Source: Gillisella taibaishanensis
Lineage (GTDB): Bacteria; Pseudomonadota; Alphaproteobacteria; Rhizobiales; Rhizobiaceae
NCBI RefSeq assembly: GCF_001938985.1
Contig: NZ_MKIN01000022.1
Location: 124,001-188,000 of the forward strand
Length of the DNA: 64,000 nt
Direction of reading: 5' to 3'
A program made the translations under genes and the position numbers. Position 1 is the stretch's first letter. Each line of letters begins with the position of its first letter. A model generated the notes under the pieces. It did not search any database. It was not told the DNA's origin and was given only the letters and a program-made list of their open reading frames with translations. This document shows positions 9,906 through 19,122 of the stretch, one piece after another.

Positions 9906-11135
9906 ATGACACAAGAGGTCATCATTCGGGTTGAACCGTCCTTCAAGGCGATTGACCGTGACGCATGGAGCCAGCTTTCCGGTGCCGGCAAGGCATCGAA
10001 GGCAAGCGGAGAGGCGGCGCCCCGCGTCGCCTATAACCCGTTCAACAGCTGGGCTTATCTCTCGGCTCTGGAAGAATCGGGGTCCGCCACGGCTACAACC
10101 GGTTGGCATGGGCACCATCTGCTGATGGAAGATGGCGACGGGCACTTGCTCGGCGCCATGCCGTGCTACCTCAAAAGCCACAGCCGTGGAGAATATGTCT
10201 TCGACCAGGGCTGGGCCGATGCCTTCGAGCGGGCCGGCGGGCAATATTACCCAAAGCTGCAGGTCTCCATCCCCTTCACCCCGGCCACAGGACCGAGACT
10301 GATGGTAGCGCCAGGTGTGGACGCCGACAGCGCCCAGGCCTCCCTTGCCTCAGGCCTTGCGCAGATCGCCCGCAAGCTCGGCGTCTCATCAGCCCACGCC
10401 ACCTTCCTGCCACAGGCCGAACTTGACGCTTTCGAGGATGCCGATTTCCTGCATCGCGTCGACCAGCAGTTCCACTTCATCAACGAAGGCTATAGCGACC
10501 ATAATGCCTTTCTCGACACGCTCGCATCGCGCAAGCGCAAGGCGCTGAAGAAGGAGCGGCGGGCCGCGCTGGAAAACGGCATCACCATCGACTGGCTGAC
10601 CGGCTCCGACCTGACGGAAGCGATCTGGGACCAGTTTTTCGCCTTCTACATGGATACTGGCAGCCGCAAATGGGGTCGGCCCTATCTGACGCGCGAATTC
10701 TATTCGCTGATCGGCGAGCGCATGGCCGACGATATTCTGCTGGTCATGGCCAAGCGCGACGGACGCTACGTGGCCGGCGCCATCAATTTCATCGGCGAGG
10801 ACACGCTGTTTGGTCGCCATTGGGGCTGTGTCGAGGACCATCCCTTCCTGCATTTCGAGGTCTGCTATCACCAGGCCATCGATTTCGCGCTGGCCAAGGG
10901 GCTGAAAAAGGTCGAGGCTGGCGCCCAGGGCGAGCACAAGCTGGCGCGCGGCTACCAGCCGGTTATGACCCATTCCGCCCATTACATCGCCCATCCGGGC
11001 CTGCGCCGGGCAATTGCTGATTACCTCGAGCGCGAGCGCCAGGATGTCGAGCAGATCGGCGCCTATCTCGACGACCACACACCCTTCCGAAAGGGCGACC
11101 GCCAGCCCCGTGAGGGCGAGGAAATCGACGGTTGA
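9906..11135 (+). CDS. FemAB-like/GNAT-fold protein (COG3146, DUF482 type)
   Basis: 409 residues. YNPFNSWAYLSALEESG, RKRKALKKERRAALENGI and CYHQAIDFALAKGLKKVEAG followed by AQGEHKLARGYQP are characteristic of the COG3146 family (often called peptidogalycan biosynthesis or GNAT family). These have two acyl-CoA-like folds, as in Fem transferases; the real substrate is unknown. The start ATG at 9906 has GGAG upstream and lies 12 bp after the GDPD stop, so the genes are likely co-transcribed. Confidence 0.85.
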   Translation: MTQEVIIRVEPSFKAIDRDAWSQLSGAGKASKASGEAAPRVAYNPFNSWAYLSALEESGSATATTGWHGHHLLMEDGDGHLLGAMPCYLKSHSRGEYVFDQGWADAFERAGGQYYPKLQVSIPFTPATGPRLMVAPGVDADSAQASLASGLAQIARKLGVSSAHATFLPQAELDAFEDADFLHRVDQQFHFINEGYSDHNAFLDTLASRKRKALKKERRAALENGITIDWLTGSDLTEAIWDQFFAFYMDTGSRKWGRPYLTREFYSLIGERMADDILLVMAKRDGRYVAGAINFIGEDTLFGRHWGCVEDHPFLHFEVCYHQAIDFALAKGLKKVEAGAQGEHKLARGYQPVMTHSAHYIAHPGLRRAIADYLERERQDVEQIGAYLDDHTPFRKGDRQPREGEEIDG

Positions 11136-11187
11136 CCTTAACGGAAGCTGCTGCCAACAGAAATCAATCCACTACCGAGGACTTCGC

Positions 11188-11607
11188 ATGACCGACTACG
11201 ACCCCAGCAATATCTTCGCCAAGATCATCAAAGGGGAAATTCCCTCGGTAAAGCTCTATGAAGACGATGACGCGCTGGCCTTCATGGATGTGATGCCCCA
11301 GGCGCCGGGCCATCTGCTTGTCATCCCCAAGCAGGGATCGCGCAACCTGCTGGACGCCGATCCTGCCGTGCTGGCCAAGCTGATGCCCGTGGTGCAGAAA
11401 CTGGCTGTTGCGGCTAGGCAAGCCTTCGACGCCGATGGCGTCTATGTTGGCCAGTTCAATGAGCCGGCGGCCGGCCAGACCGTTTTCCACCTGCATTTCC
11501 ACGTCATTCCCCGCCACGATGGCCAACCGCTGAAGCCACACATTGGCGGCATGGAGAATATCGACGTGCTGAAGGCCAATGCCGAAAAGATCAAGGCCTG
11601 CCTGTAA
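11188..11607 (+). CDS. HIT family nucleotide-binding hydrolase
   Basis: 139 residues from the ATG at 11188. IFAKIIKGEIPSVKLYEDD is the usual opening of HIT proteins, and HLHFHVIPRHDG carries the histidine triad that forms the nucleotidyl-phosphate hydrolase site. The family acts on AMP-linked substrates such as AMP-lysine or ADP-ribose compounds; the exact one is unknown. It is the last gene of the plus-strand run, followed by a terminator. Confidence 0.92.
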   Translation: MTDYDPSNIFAKIIKGEIPSVKLYEDDDALAFMDVMPQAPGHLLVIPKQGSRNLLDADPAVLAKLMPVVQKLAVAARQAFDADGVYVGQFNEPAAGQTVFHLHFHVIPRHDGQPLKPHIGGMENIDVLKANAEKIKACL

Positions 11608-11617
11608 CAGAGTCTCT

Positions 11618-11644
11618 GCGGCGAGGGCGTCCCCTCGCCGCTTT
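11618..11644 (+). terminator. Rho-independent terminator after the HIT gene
   Basis: GCGGCGAGGG (11618-11627) pairs with CCCTCGCCGC (11632-11641), followed by TTT. It lies between the convergent HIT and degP-like genes. Confidence 0.7.
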
Positions 11645-11674
11645 GACGCGACCTAAGTAACTTTAGGGCCGAAA

Positions 11675-13249
11675 CTAATCCAGCGGAACCGCCACGAAGC
11701 GCAGATCGCCCTGCGGGTTCGCCACCATCAAGTGAATGGCGCGGCGACCATCGGATTTCAGCTTGGCGACCTTCTCAGCCAGGGCATCCGGCGTGGCGAC
11801 GAATTCCTGAGCGACTTCAACGACGACTTCGCCAACCTTAAGACCCTTCTGGTCGGCTGCAGAGCCCTGCTGCACATCCGTGATCAGCAGGCCCTCGACG
11901 CTCTTGGCAATCGAATGGGCAGCCCGCGTCTCATCATCGAGCGCGACAACACTCATGCCAAGCACCGTGCCGGCGTCCGCCTCGTCCTCATCCTCACCGC
12001 CGGCCTTGGGGTCGGCCTGCTCGGTTTCCTTGTCCTTCGCGTCCGCTGTCTTGTCCTCAGGCAGTTGCGCCAGCTTCACCTTGAAAGTCTGACGATTGCC
12101 GTCGCGGAAGACGACGACATCGAGATCCTGATTGATCGGACTTTCTGCGACGGTGCGCACCAGATCGCGGCTTTCGGCAATATCCTTGCCGGCAAAGGAA
12201 ATGATCACGTCACCAGTCTTCAGAGGCCCCTTGGCAACTGGACCGCCCTCGATGACGCTGCTGACCAATGCGCCGCGGCCGGTCTTGATGCCAGCGGACT
12301 TGGCGAGATCGTCGGGCACCGGCTGGATGCGCACGCCAAGCCAGCCGCGCCGCGTCTCGCCATAATCCCGCAACTGCTTGATGACGTTTTCCGCGAGCTC
12401 CGACGGCACGGCAAAGCCGATGCCGATCGAACCGCCGCTCGGCGAAATAATCGCCGTATTGATGCCGATCACCTCGCCGCGCATGTTGAACAGCGGTCCA
12501 CCGGAATTGCCCTTGTTGATCGCCGCGTCGGTCTGGATGAAATTGTCGTAGGGGCCTGCATTGATATTGCGGCCGCGCGCCGACACGATACCAAGCGTCA
12601 CCGATCCACCAAGTCCAAACGGGTTGCCGATCGCCATAACCCAGTCGCCGATCCGCATCACTTTCGAATCGCCGAACTTCACCGCCTTCAGCGGCTCCGT
12701 CGGCTCGACCTTCAGCAGCGACAGATCCGTCTTGGTATCCGTGCCGATCAGTTTGGCCTGAAGTTTCGAGCCATCGGAAAAGATAACTTCGATATCGTCG
12801 GCATTTTCAATGACGTGATTGTTGGTGACGATATAGCCGGCGGGATCGATGACGAAGCCGGAGCCCAGCGAATTGACCTTGTGATTGCTGCCCTTGCCCT
12901 GGCGGTTCTTGTAGAAATCCTCAAACAGATCCTCGAAAGGCGAACCCTTCGGCACCTGCGGCAAAGGCGCGGCATCGTCACCATCGACATTCTGCGAAGT
13001 GGCGATATTGACGACGGCGCCCAGCAGCCCTTCGGCGAGATCAGCAACCGGGGCGGGTCCGTTCTCGTGCGACGACGTGGCCCCAGCCGTCGGAGCCGAC
13101 CCCGAAGCGGAAGGGGCCGCCGGCGCCGGCACGGCAGTCTTCATCTGGGCAAACCCTGGTGTGGCCGTAGCCATTGCGCTCAGACTGACGGCAGCCCCGA
13201 CGAAAACGGAGGTCAGAAGGCTTGCGGCCGTGCTGCGGCGCTTGATCAT
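11675..13249 (-). CDS. DegP/DegQ-type periplasmic serine protease
   Basis: 524 residues from the ATG at 13249 (GAGGAAG just upstream; an alternative ATG lies at 13261). A signal peptide ends near TPGFAQ. The trypsin-like domain has a His (VTNNHVIEN, about 145), Asp (TDLSLLKV, about 175) and Ser (NKGNSGGPLF, about 249) triad. Two PDZ domains follow, one from about 285 (RRGWLGVRIQPV) and one at the C-terminus (GLKVGEVVVEVAQ). This is the HtrA/Do layout: an envelope protease and chaperone. A low-complexity acidic linker (about 390-420) separates the PDZ domains. It lies after hflKC, as in many alphaproteobacteria, but with a 390-bp gap. Confidence 0.93.
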   Translation of the reverse strand: MIKRRSTAASLLTSVFVGAAVSLSAMATATPGFAQMKTAVPAPAAPSASGSAPTAGATSSHENGPAPVADLAEGLLGAVVNIATSQNVDGDDAAPLPQVPKGSPFEDLFEDFYKNRQGKGSNHKVNSLGSGFVIDPAGYIVTNNHVIENADDIEVIFSDGSKLQAKLIGTDTKTDLSLLKVEPTEPLKAVKFGDSKVMRIGDWVMAIGNPFGLGGSVTLGIVSARGRNINAGPYDNFIQTDAAINKGNSGGPLFNMRGEVIGINTAIISPSGGSIGIGFAVPSELAENVIKQLRDYGETRRGWLGVRIQPVPDDLAKSAGIKTGRGALVSSVIEGGPVAKGPLKTGDVIISFAGKDIAESRDLVRTVAESPINQDLDVVVFRDGNRQTFKVKLAQLPEDKTADAKDKETEQADPKAGGEDEDEADAGTVLGMSVVALDDETRAAHSIAKSVEGLLITDVQQGSAADQKGLKVGEVVVEVAQEFVATPDALAEKVAKLKSDGRRAIHLMVANPQGDLRFVAVPLD

Positions 13250-13294
13250 GGGCTTCCTCATATAGAACTGGTTCCTGCTCGCACGGAGCATAGA

Positions 13295-13338
13295 GCATTT
13301 CGAGGGAAAGTGGGAACCGGTTTCCCATCCGGAAATGC
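13295..13338. repeat. Intergenic palindrome
   Basis: GCATTTC (13295) pairs with GAAATGC (13332), enclosing GGGAAA/TTTCCC. It has the same plan as the palindrome at 19,123-19,168 (GCAT..., a polypurine-AAAGTGGG core, ACCGGTTT...). It lies in the 390-bp gap between hflC and the protease gene (13250-13639), which also holds the 92-bp repeat and the hflC terminator. Confidence 0.55.
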
Positions 13339-13388
13339 GTAAAAACAATAGGCTAGGTCGTCTTGGTGTTTCGATAAACGAGAGCGTC

Positions 13389-13480
13389 TGTCAGGTTCGG
13401 AGCGAACCGGACAAACGCTCGCGTCTCCTATTTTCGTTCGTCTTTTTGGAAAAACCGGTCTCCGCTTTTGCCTGACAAAC
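13389..13480. repeat. 92-bp dispersed repeat, copy 1
   Basis: Begins TGTCAGGTTC and ends CTTTTGCCTGACAAAC, with GTCAGG/CCTGAC as inverted ends. A diverged copy lies at 43,106-43,198 with the same ends and the same run of internal blocks (GACAA, a T run, TCTTTT/CTTTTT, GGAAAA). Confidence 0.55.
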
Positions 13481-13593
13481 ACCAGGGTAATCTACCGCTC
13501 ATGGCGTCAAACCGAAACGGGTTTGCCCCACTTGTTCACGCTATCTTGTGTATGGGGCATCGTGATGGCGTGGCCAAAGCCCGCAATAGAAAA

Positions 13594-13615
13594 GGGGCCG
13601 GACATGTCCGACCCC
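13594..13615 (-). terminator. Terminator after hflC
   Basis: GGGGCCGGACATGTCCGACCCC, a near-perfect hairpin. On the minus strand it is followed by TTTTCT, 25 bp past the hflC stop. Confidence 0.7.
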
Positions 13616-13639
13616 TCTGTATGGCTTTTAGCGCTGCGC

Positions 13640-14557
13640 TTACTTCGTGGCGGGTGCTGCCGGCGCCGGGCTTGGGGTGCCTGCCTGCGACCGGAAGTAC
13701 TTGAAGAACTCCGAGTTCGGTGACAGAACCATGGATGTGCCTGTCGTTCCGAGCGAATGCTCGTAAGCAGCCATCGACCGGTAGAACTCGAAGAAGGCCG
13801 GATCACGCTGATAGGCATCGGCAAAGATCCGGTTCCGTTCGGCATCGCCCTGACCGCGCAGGATTTCCGAATCGCGCTGAGCATCGGCCTGAAGCTCGAC
13901 CACCTGGCGGTCGGCAATGGCGCGGCGCCGCTGGCCTTCTTCATTACCGCGAGCGCGGATCAGTTCGGCTTCGGCCAGACGCTCGGAACGCATGCGAGCA
14001 TAAGTCTGCTGCGACACTTCCTGCGTAAGGTCGGTCCGGCGAATACGAACGTCCTCGATGGTGATGCCGAGGTTTTCCGCATCCGATTTCAGATCGGCGG
14101 CGACTTCCTGCATCATCTGCGAGCGGGCGTCGGAGAGCGCCGCCTCGAAGCCGCGCAGACCGTAGACCCGGCGCAGCGATGCGTCGAGACGGGTGCGCAG
14201 TCGAGCTTCCGCCAGATCGCGGTCACCGCCGGAGACGATGCCGATGAAGCGACGAGCATCCGTGATCTTGTAGATCAGGAAAGCGTCGACTTCATAGAAT
14301 TTACCGCCGGAGACCTGAACGCGGATGTTATCCAGATCAAAACGGAGCGACTGATCCGAGATGATCTGCACCTTGTCGGCGCCGGAGAAGGCAAACGGCA
14401 GTTTGAAGTAGAGGCCGGGCTCGTTATAGACGGCCTTGATCTGGCCGAAACGCACGACCACCGCCTGCTGGCGCTGGTTGACGACGAAGATAGACGAATA
14501 GACCAGCAACAAAATGATCGCGAGGCCAATTAGGAAGGCGGGAAGACGATTGGTCAT
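13640..14557 (-). CDS. hflC: HflC, FtsH protease modulator
   Basis: 305 residues. One N-terminal membrane helix (FLIGLAIILLLVYSSIFVV) is followed by an SPFH/prohibitin domain (NQRQQAVVVRFGQIKAVYNE) and a coiled-coil region rich in R, A and E (about 190-250). HflC forms a membrane ring with HflK that encloses FtsH and tunes its proteolysis. It begins one base after hflK ends, so the pair is a tight operon. Confidence 0.95.
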   Translation of the reverse strand: MTNRLPAFLIGLAIILLLVYSSIFVVNQRQQAVVVRFGQIKAVYNEPGLYFKLPFAFSGADKVQIISDQSLRFDLDNIRVQVSGGKFYEVDAFLIYKITDARRFIGIVSGGDRDLAEARLRTRLDASLRRVYGLRGFEAALSDARSQMMQEVAADLKSDAENLGITIEDVRIRRTDLTQEVSQQTYARMRSERLAEAELIRARGNEEGQRRRAIADRQVVELQADAQRDSEILRGQGDAERNRIFADAYQRDPAFFEFYRSMAAYEHSLGTTGTSMVLSPNSEFFKYFRSQAGTPSPAPAAPATK

Positions 14558-14558
14558 C

Positions 14559-15665
14559 TTACTTGCCTCCCTGTGCCGGCTGGCTGCCCATGCGGCCGAT
14601 TTCGTTCAAGGGCAGATAGGGCACGACGCCCTGGCCCTGCTCGTCGACAATCACCTTGTTGGACTTCTTCAGGACCTGCTCCATGGTTTCGATATAAAGC
14701 CGCTTGCGGGTCACATCAGGCGCCTTGGTATACTGGTCGTAAATCGAGACGAATCGTTGCGCCTCGCCTTCGGCTTCCTTCACGACGCGGTCCTTGTAGG
14801 CAGCCGCCTCTTCGCGGATCTGTGCCGATTGGCCGCGGGCCTGACCGAGCTTCTGGTTGGAATACTGGTTGGCCTCTTCGACGAAACGGTCTTCGTCCTG
14901 CTCGGCACGCTGCACTTCATCGAAAGCGTCAGCAACTTCGCGCGGCGGTGCCGCATCCTCGATGGCCACGGAGTTGATGGAAATGCCGGAACCGTAGCTG
15001 TCCATCGTGCCCTGGATGATATTGCGTACGTCAACGGCAATCGACTGACGCGCATCGCGGAAGATGTCCTGGGCAGGCCGACGACCAACGACTTCACGCA
15101 TCGCACTTTCGGCAACCTGCTGCAGGGTCTGCGGCGGCGTTTCCAGATTGAACAGATAGGCCTTGGGATCGCTGACCGTATAAAGCACGGAGAACTGCAC
15201 GTTGACGATGTTCTGGTCGCCGGTCAGCATCAGGCCAGCCGTGGAATTGGACGCGACCTTGGCGCCGATATTCTGCTGCTGCTCCGTGACCTTGACCTTC
15301 TCGACTGTTTCGAGCGGCCAGAGATGGAAATGGAGGCCAGGCGCTGAAATCTCGTCCTTCGGCTTACCGAAGCGCATTTCGACGCCGCGCTCATCCGGCT
15401 GCACCGTATAGACGGCCTGGGTCAGCCAAAGGCCGACGACGCCAAGCGCAATGAGAAGCCCCATACCGCCGCTAAAGCCGCCGGGCACGAGGTTCTTGAA
15501 CTGGTCCTGGCCGCGCTTGATGATGTCTTCCAGATCCGGTGGCTGTTTTCCGCCGCCGCCATTGCCGCGTGGACGGTTCGGCCCCTGCCCCCACGGCCCT
15601 CCCTGATTGTTATTGCCACCGCCGCCGCCCCAAGGGCCGCCGCCGTTCTGATTACTCCAAGGCAT
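14559..15665 (-). CDS. hflK: HflK, FtsH protease modulator
   Basis: 368 residues from the ATG at 15665 (MPWSNQNGGGPWGGGG). The N-terminus is a Gly/Asn/Pro-rich cytoplasmic tail, then one membrane helix (GGMGLLIALGVVGLWLTQAV), then the SPFH domain (VQPDERGVEMRFGKP). The glycine-rich start is usual for HflK. The open frame extends upstream to 15803, but that part lacks family character. It is transcribed with hflC. Confidence 0.95.
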   Translation of the reverse strand: MPWSNQNGGGPWGGGGGNNNQGGPWGQGPNRPRGNGGGGKQPPDLEDIIKRGQDQFKNLVPGGFSGGMGLLIALGVVGLWLTQAVYTVQPDERGVEMRFGKPKDEISAPGLHFHLWPLETVEKVKVTEQQQNIGAKVASNSTAGLMLTGDQNIVNVQFSVLYTVSDPKAYLFNLETPPQTLQQVAESAMREVVGRRPAQDIFRDARQSIAVDVRNIIQGTMDSYGSGISINSVAIEDAAPPREVADAFDEVQRAEQDEDRFVEEANQYSNQKLGQARGQSAQIREEAAAYKDRVVKEAEGEAQRFVSIYDQYTKAPDVTRKRLYIETMEQVLKKSNKVIVDEQGQGVVPYLPLNEIGRMGSQPAQGGK

Positions 15666-15910
15666 CAAAACCTCTTTTTCTGAGATGCTCCCAACAGCGC
15701 CATGGAGTGTGAGTACCCGGCATGGTGCTGCAAAACCTCTAGTTTCCTGCACAAACAGCGCTGCCGGCCCTTCGGCCGAACATTGTCGTGCAAAGGCCCG
15801 CAACGGCGCCGCAAACAGGCATCCACCCGGATTATCACCGTTATAGGGATCGCGACCCCGGCTTTCAACGAAAACGCCCTAACTTCTTCGATTTCTATGG
15901 AAATAAACGG

Positions 15911-16432
15911 TTACGATGCCGGTTTTCGCCGATAGATCACGTAGCGGGTGGGAAAACTGTCGCGCTCGCCGGCGGGAAAGCGCTCTTCCGCCACTGGGTC
16001 AAACATATCGAGATCGACCGGCGGAAAGAAAGTATCGCCATTGGCAATTTTGACTTCCACATGGGTAACGTAGAGACGATCGGCGAGCTGCAGCGCCTGA
16101 CGATAGATCTCGCCGCCGCCGATCACGAAAATCTCGTCGACGCCGGTGTCCTCGGCAGTCTCACGAGCGCGCTCCAGCCCCTCTTCAAGACTGCGCACCG
16201 TCTCGACCATGGGCATGACAATCTCAGCGCTGCGGCTGATGACGACATGCGGCCGACCGGGTAGCGGTCGCGAACCGAAACTTTCGAAGGTCTTGCGGCC
16301 GAGAACCAGCGGCTTGCCGAGCGTCAGCGCCTTGAAACGCTTTAGATCGGTGCTCAGTTTCCAAGGCATATCGCCGTCACGGCCGATGACGCCATTGGTC
16401 GAAACCGCCAGAACAATCGAAATCAGCGCCAT
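15911..16432 (-). CDS. folA: Dihydrofolate reductase
   Basis: 173 residues. ISIVLAVSTNGVIGRDGDMP with the following WKLSTDLKRFK is the DHFR N-terminal signature (active-site acid in GDMPW), and VIGGGEIYRQAL is the NADPH-binding region. It regenerates tetrahydrofolate. It lies 245 bp before hflK on the same strand. Confidence 0.95.
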   Translation of the reverse strand: MALISIVLAVSTNGVIGRDGDMPWKLSTDLKRFKALTLGKPLVLGRKTFESFGSRPLPGRPHVVISRSAEIVMPMVETVRSLEEGLERARETAEDTGVDEIFVIGGGEIYRQALQLADRLYVTHVEVKIANGDTFFPPVDLDMFDPVAEERFPAGERDSFPTRYVIYRRKPAS

Positions 16433-16499
16433 AACCTGCCCTTTGCAATCACGATAACCGGATTGGTTTCACAAGCAGCACCCATCGTCCATAGAAAAA

Positions 16500-16521
16500 G
16501 CCGCCGTCAGAAGACGGCGGC
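16500..16521 (-). terminator. Terminator after the DoxX gene
   Basis: GCCGCCGTC-AGAA-GACGGCGGC, a perfect stem followed on the minus strand by TTTTT. It separates the DoxX gene from folA. Confidence 0.85.
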
Positions 16522-16558
16522 CACTTATCCATAGGAACCTAGCTCATTTGAACCAGGA

Positions 16559-16951
16559 TTATTCCTTGCCCATGGCCGCATCGGCGCTGAGCGGGCCGGG
16601 ACCGGCAAAAACCAAGTAGAAGAACACGAAGCAGAACAGGATCGCCGGTTCGCCGTGATTGTTCATCGGGTAAAAGCCCATCTGCGCATGGACAAGAAAG
16701 TAGGCGACGGCGCACATGCCCGATGCGATGAAGGCTGCCGGGCGGGTGAAGAGGCCGATGGTGATCAGCACGCCGCCGACGAGCTCGATACAACCTGCGA
16801 TCCAGGGCAGCGACATCGCAGCCGGGTGCATATCCGACGGCGGGAAGCCCAGAAGCTTGCTCATGCCATGCTCGAGAAACAGCAGGCCAGCCATGATGCG
16901 GACGATGCTGAGGATGGTTGGAGCCCATGGGCTAAGACGCTTGAAGAACAT
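16559..16951 (-). CDS. DoxX family membrane protein
   Basis: 130 residues with four predicted membrane helices. RIMAGLLFLEHGMSKLLGFP and IELVGGVLITIGLFTRPAAF are typical of the DoxX/DoxD family. Function in bacteria is unclear; members are linked to redox or membrane stress. It is a single gene with its own terminator. Confidence 0.88.
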   Translation of the reverse strand: MFFKRLSPWAPTILSIVRIMAGLLFLEHGMSKLLGFPPSDMHPAAMSLPWIAGCIELVGGVLITIGLFTRPAAFIASGMCAVAYFLVHAQMGFYPMNNHGEPAILFCFVFFYLVFAGPGPLSADAAMGKE

Positions 16952-17186
16952 CAAAGATTTACCTTTTCAAAAAAGTGGATGGCGGACGAAAACCACACCT
17001 GCGGCATTCTGTCACTCAAACTTTCGATAACATAACCGTGAAAGGAAACTTTACCGTGATTAAACTGAAAATGGAACTCTGGCGACAGCATCTACAACTC
17101 AATGTCATGATGAAATCCAAAGAAAATTGGCACCGTCCCTTAAAGCACTAGCGACGACCATCGACGCCACAGACGGAAAGCCCAAC

Positions 17187-18038
17187 TCACGCTGGCCGAT
17201 AGCCGTTGCGCTCCGGGAATGGCCACGCCGAAAGCACATCTAGATCCGGCCTGAAAATCTCGACTTTCAGCGGATAGCAGGCTGCCGTGTCGCTGGAATG
17301 GGAAGCGCTGCAATCGCCGCCAGGGCAAGCCGACAGCGCGCCAAGTAGATCAATCTCAGCAAACATTTCCAAGTAATCGCCCGGCCGCACCGGGCTCGCT
17401 TTCATGAAATATTGATGCGTATCTTTGGTAAAGCCAGTGCACATGAAGACGTTGAGCACGTCATGCACATGCGGCTCCGCATCCCGAAAACTGAGCCCCT
17501 TCGTCGCAGCCAAGGCGTTGCAGAGGTTGGAGTGGCAGCAATGGTGATAATCGCCACCGCTCAACAGCCTGTTCGTGTAGGGATCGCAACGGGTGCCGAT
17601 GACATCGTGAATCCCGCCTCCGTCAGCATCGAACCCATACCAGGACAGCGTATCCTCGCTGATCGTCGCCATCGGCCTCAGCGACGGCAGATTGCTCCAG
17701 AGGCGGTCACCAACCGACACATGCGTGGCATGCAACGCCCGAGTCTTGCCGCTGAAAAACCGCTCCGTCAGGTCCTGCGCATTCCAGAGGTTGAGATCGC
17801 CCACCTGGGCGCCCTCTACGCTGACGATGCGGAAGAAATGACCCTTCGGCACGGTAAAGCACCGGCCATCCCTCGGCGGTACGATTACCTCGTCGATCTT
17901 TTCCATCCGCTGCTTGGCCTTGCCGAGAAGCGCGAGATCGGGCGCCACAAGCGTGCCATTGGGATAGACGACCACGGGCTTTGCGGCACGGCGGGCATCG
18001 GCGTCAGCAGGGGCGGGAGAGGCAGGAAGAGCTGGCAT
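17187..18038 (-). CDS. DUF1989 (urea carboxylase-associated type) protein
   Basis: 283 residues. IPPRDGRCFTVPKG-like text (VIVPPRDGRCFTVPKGHFFR), VGDLNLWNAQDLTERF, DVIGTRCDPYTNRLLSGGDY and CCHSNLCNAL are typical of DUF1989 proteins. These are known mostly as companions of urea carboxylase/allophanate hydrolase. Cys/His clusters (YHHCCHSNLC and EPHVHDVLNVFMC) suggest a metal or substrate site. No urea carboxylase gene is in the window, so this is an orphan copy and its role is unknown. It is divergent from the LysR gene, which could regulate it. Confidence 0.8.
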   Translation of the reverse strand: MPALPASPAPADADARRAAKPVVVYPNGTLVAPDLALLGKAKQRMEKIDEVIVPPRDGRCFTVPKGHFFRIVSVEGAQVGDLNLWNAQDLTERFFSGKTRALHATHVSVGDRLWSNLPSLRPMATISEDTLSWYGFDADGGGIHDVIGTRCDPYTNRLLSGGDYHHCCHSNLCNALAATKGLSFRDAEPHVHDVLNVFMCTGFTKDTHQYFMKASPVRPGDYLEMFAEIDLLGALSACPGGDCSASHSSDTAACYPLKVEIFRPDLDVLSAWPFPERNGYRPA

Positions 18039-18069
18039 GATCTGGCCGTTCTTGAGAGTGATGATGGGG

Positions 18070-18114
18070 CTAAAGCGTGTCGCCGTGAGTAGGATTCACG
18101 GCGACACGCTTTAG
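18070..18114. repeat. Perfect 19-bp inverted repeat
   Basis: CTAAAGCGTGTCGCCGTGA (18070-18088) pairs perfectly with the stretch 18096-18114 across a 7-base loop. It lies in the 213-bp divergent gap between the DUF1989 and LysR genes, so it is not an ordinary terminator of either. It may be a repeat element, or an operator-sized palindrome. Confidence 0.6.
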
Positions 18115-18141
18115 CTCTTCTTTTGTCGCATGTACGTTATC

Positions 18142-18163
18142 GTTTAATTGCGGGCAATTAAAC
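18142..18163. repeat. Second palindrome in the divergent gap
   Basis: GTTTAATTGC-GG-GCAATTAAAC, perfect, flanked by GTCGCATGT (left) and GCGACATGCTTTAG (right). The flanks extend the symmetry and echo the palindrome at 8,512-8,554. Confidence 0.6.
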
Positions 18164-18251
18164 GCGACATGCTTTAGTGTCGCGGAATTCGCGACTGAAA
18201 CAAGAGAGCTTCTTCTTGCGCAAAGGCTAAGTCTGGCTTAGCCATTAGCCC

Positions 18252-19121
18252 ATGAAATTACCTCCCCTTACCGCATTGCGGGCCTTTGAAGCAGCGGCCC
18301 GCCTGGAAAGCTTCGCCCGCGCCGCCGATGAACTCGGCACGACTGCCGCTGCCGTCAGCCAGCATGTGCGGGCACTGGAGGATTGGCTCGGCCAGCCACT
18401 GTTCGAACGCCGCCCACGCGGCGTGACGTTAAATGGCGATGGCAGAACATTCGGTGCCGAAGTCTCGAGTGGGCTGGGCCTGATTGCCACGGCAGCGGCG
18501 CGCCTGAAGGCCGCTTCGAAGCACGAGACGGTGACGCTCGCCTGTCTGCCTTCGGTCGTCACCCATTGGTTAGGACCGCGCCTGCCGGGCTTCCGTCAGC
18601 TGTATCCGGAAGTCCAGGTGACCATCAGCTATGCAGCCGCCCAGGCTGTCAGAGCACAGGATATCCAGGCCGATCTTCTGCTCTGTCACGGCGTAAAGCC
18701 ACACCCTGGTGCCCGCAAGATCCTGAGCGGCGAGACCCAGGCAGCCGCCTCGCCCGCCTTTCTGGCGTTGAAAGGCCCTTTCCAACACCCGGCGGACCTG
18801 CTCCAGGCAGACTTGCTGCATGATGAGACGGTGGACGGTTGGCGGCGCTGGTTCGAGACAGCGGGCCTGCGTGGGACGGTGAAGCCAGGACCGATCTTCG
18901 CCGATTTTACGCTGCTGCGCAGTTCGCTGCTGGCCGGACTCGGTGTTGGGCTCTGCCCAATCGCGCTGATCGAAGAGGATCTGGCTGAAGGTCGGCTGCA
19001 ACTGCTGTTCGACCACGGCAGCGACCTCGACCGCGCCTATTGGCTGGTGGAACGCCAGCTGCTATCCCCGGCGGCGACACTGATGCGCGATTGGCTGATC
19101 CGCGAGGCGGAGGGCTTATAG
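18252..19121 (+). CDS. LysR family regulator (GcvA-like)
   Basis: 289 residues. The N-terminal winged HTH is PPLTALRAFEAAARLESFAR with ADELGTTAAAVSQHVRALED after it; the Ser/Ala-rich recognition helix is typical of GcvA-type LysR proteins. The effector-binding domain follows (LACLPSVVTHWLGPRLPGF). It begins 213 bp from the divergent DUF1989 gene; LysR proteins often control a divergent neighbour, so that gene, or the convergent azlCD pair, is a candidate target. This is inferred from position only. Confidence 0.9.
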   Translation: MKLPPLTALRAFEAAARLESFARAADELGTTAAAVSQHVRALEDWLGQPLFERRPRGVTLNGDGRTFGAEVSSGLGLIATAAARLKAASKHETVTLACLPSVVTHWLGPRLPGFRQLYPEVQVTISYAAAQAVRAQDIQADLLLCHGVKPHPGARKILSGETQAAASPAFLALKGPFQHPADLLQADLLHDETVDGWRRWFETAGLRGTVKPGPIFADFTLLRSSLLAGLGVGLCPIALIEEDLAEGRLQLLFDHGSDLDRAYWLVERQLLSPAATLMRDWLIREAEGL

Positions 19122-19122
19122 T

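Noticed and set aside
11732..13342. 536-codon plus-strand frame opposite the DegP-like protease
   Set aside because: Antisense shadow; the minus-strand frame has a full protease and PDZ architecture.
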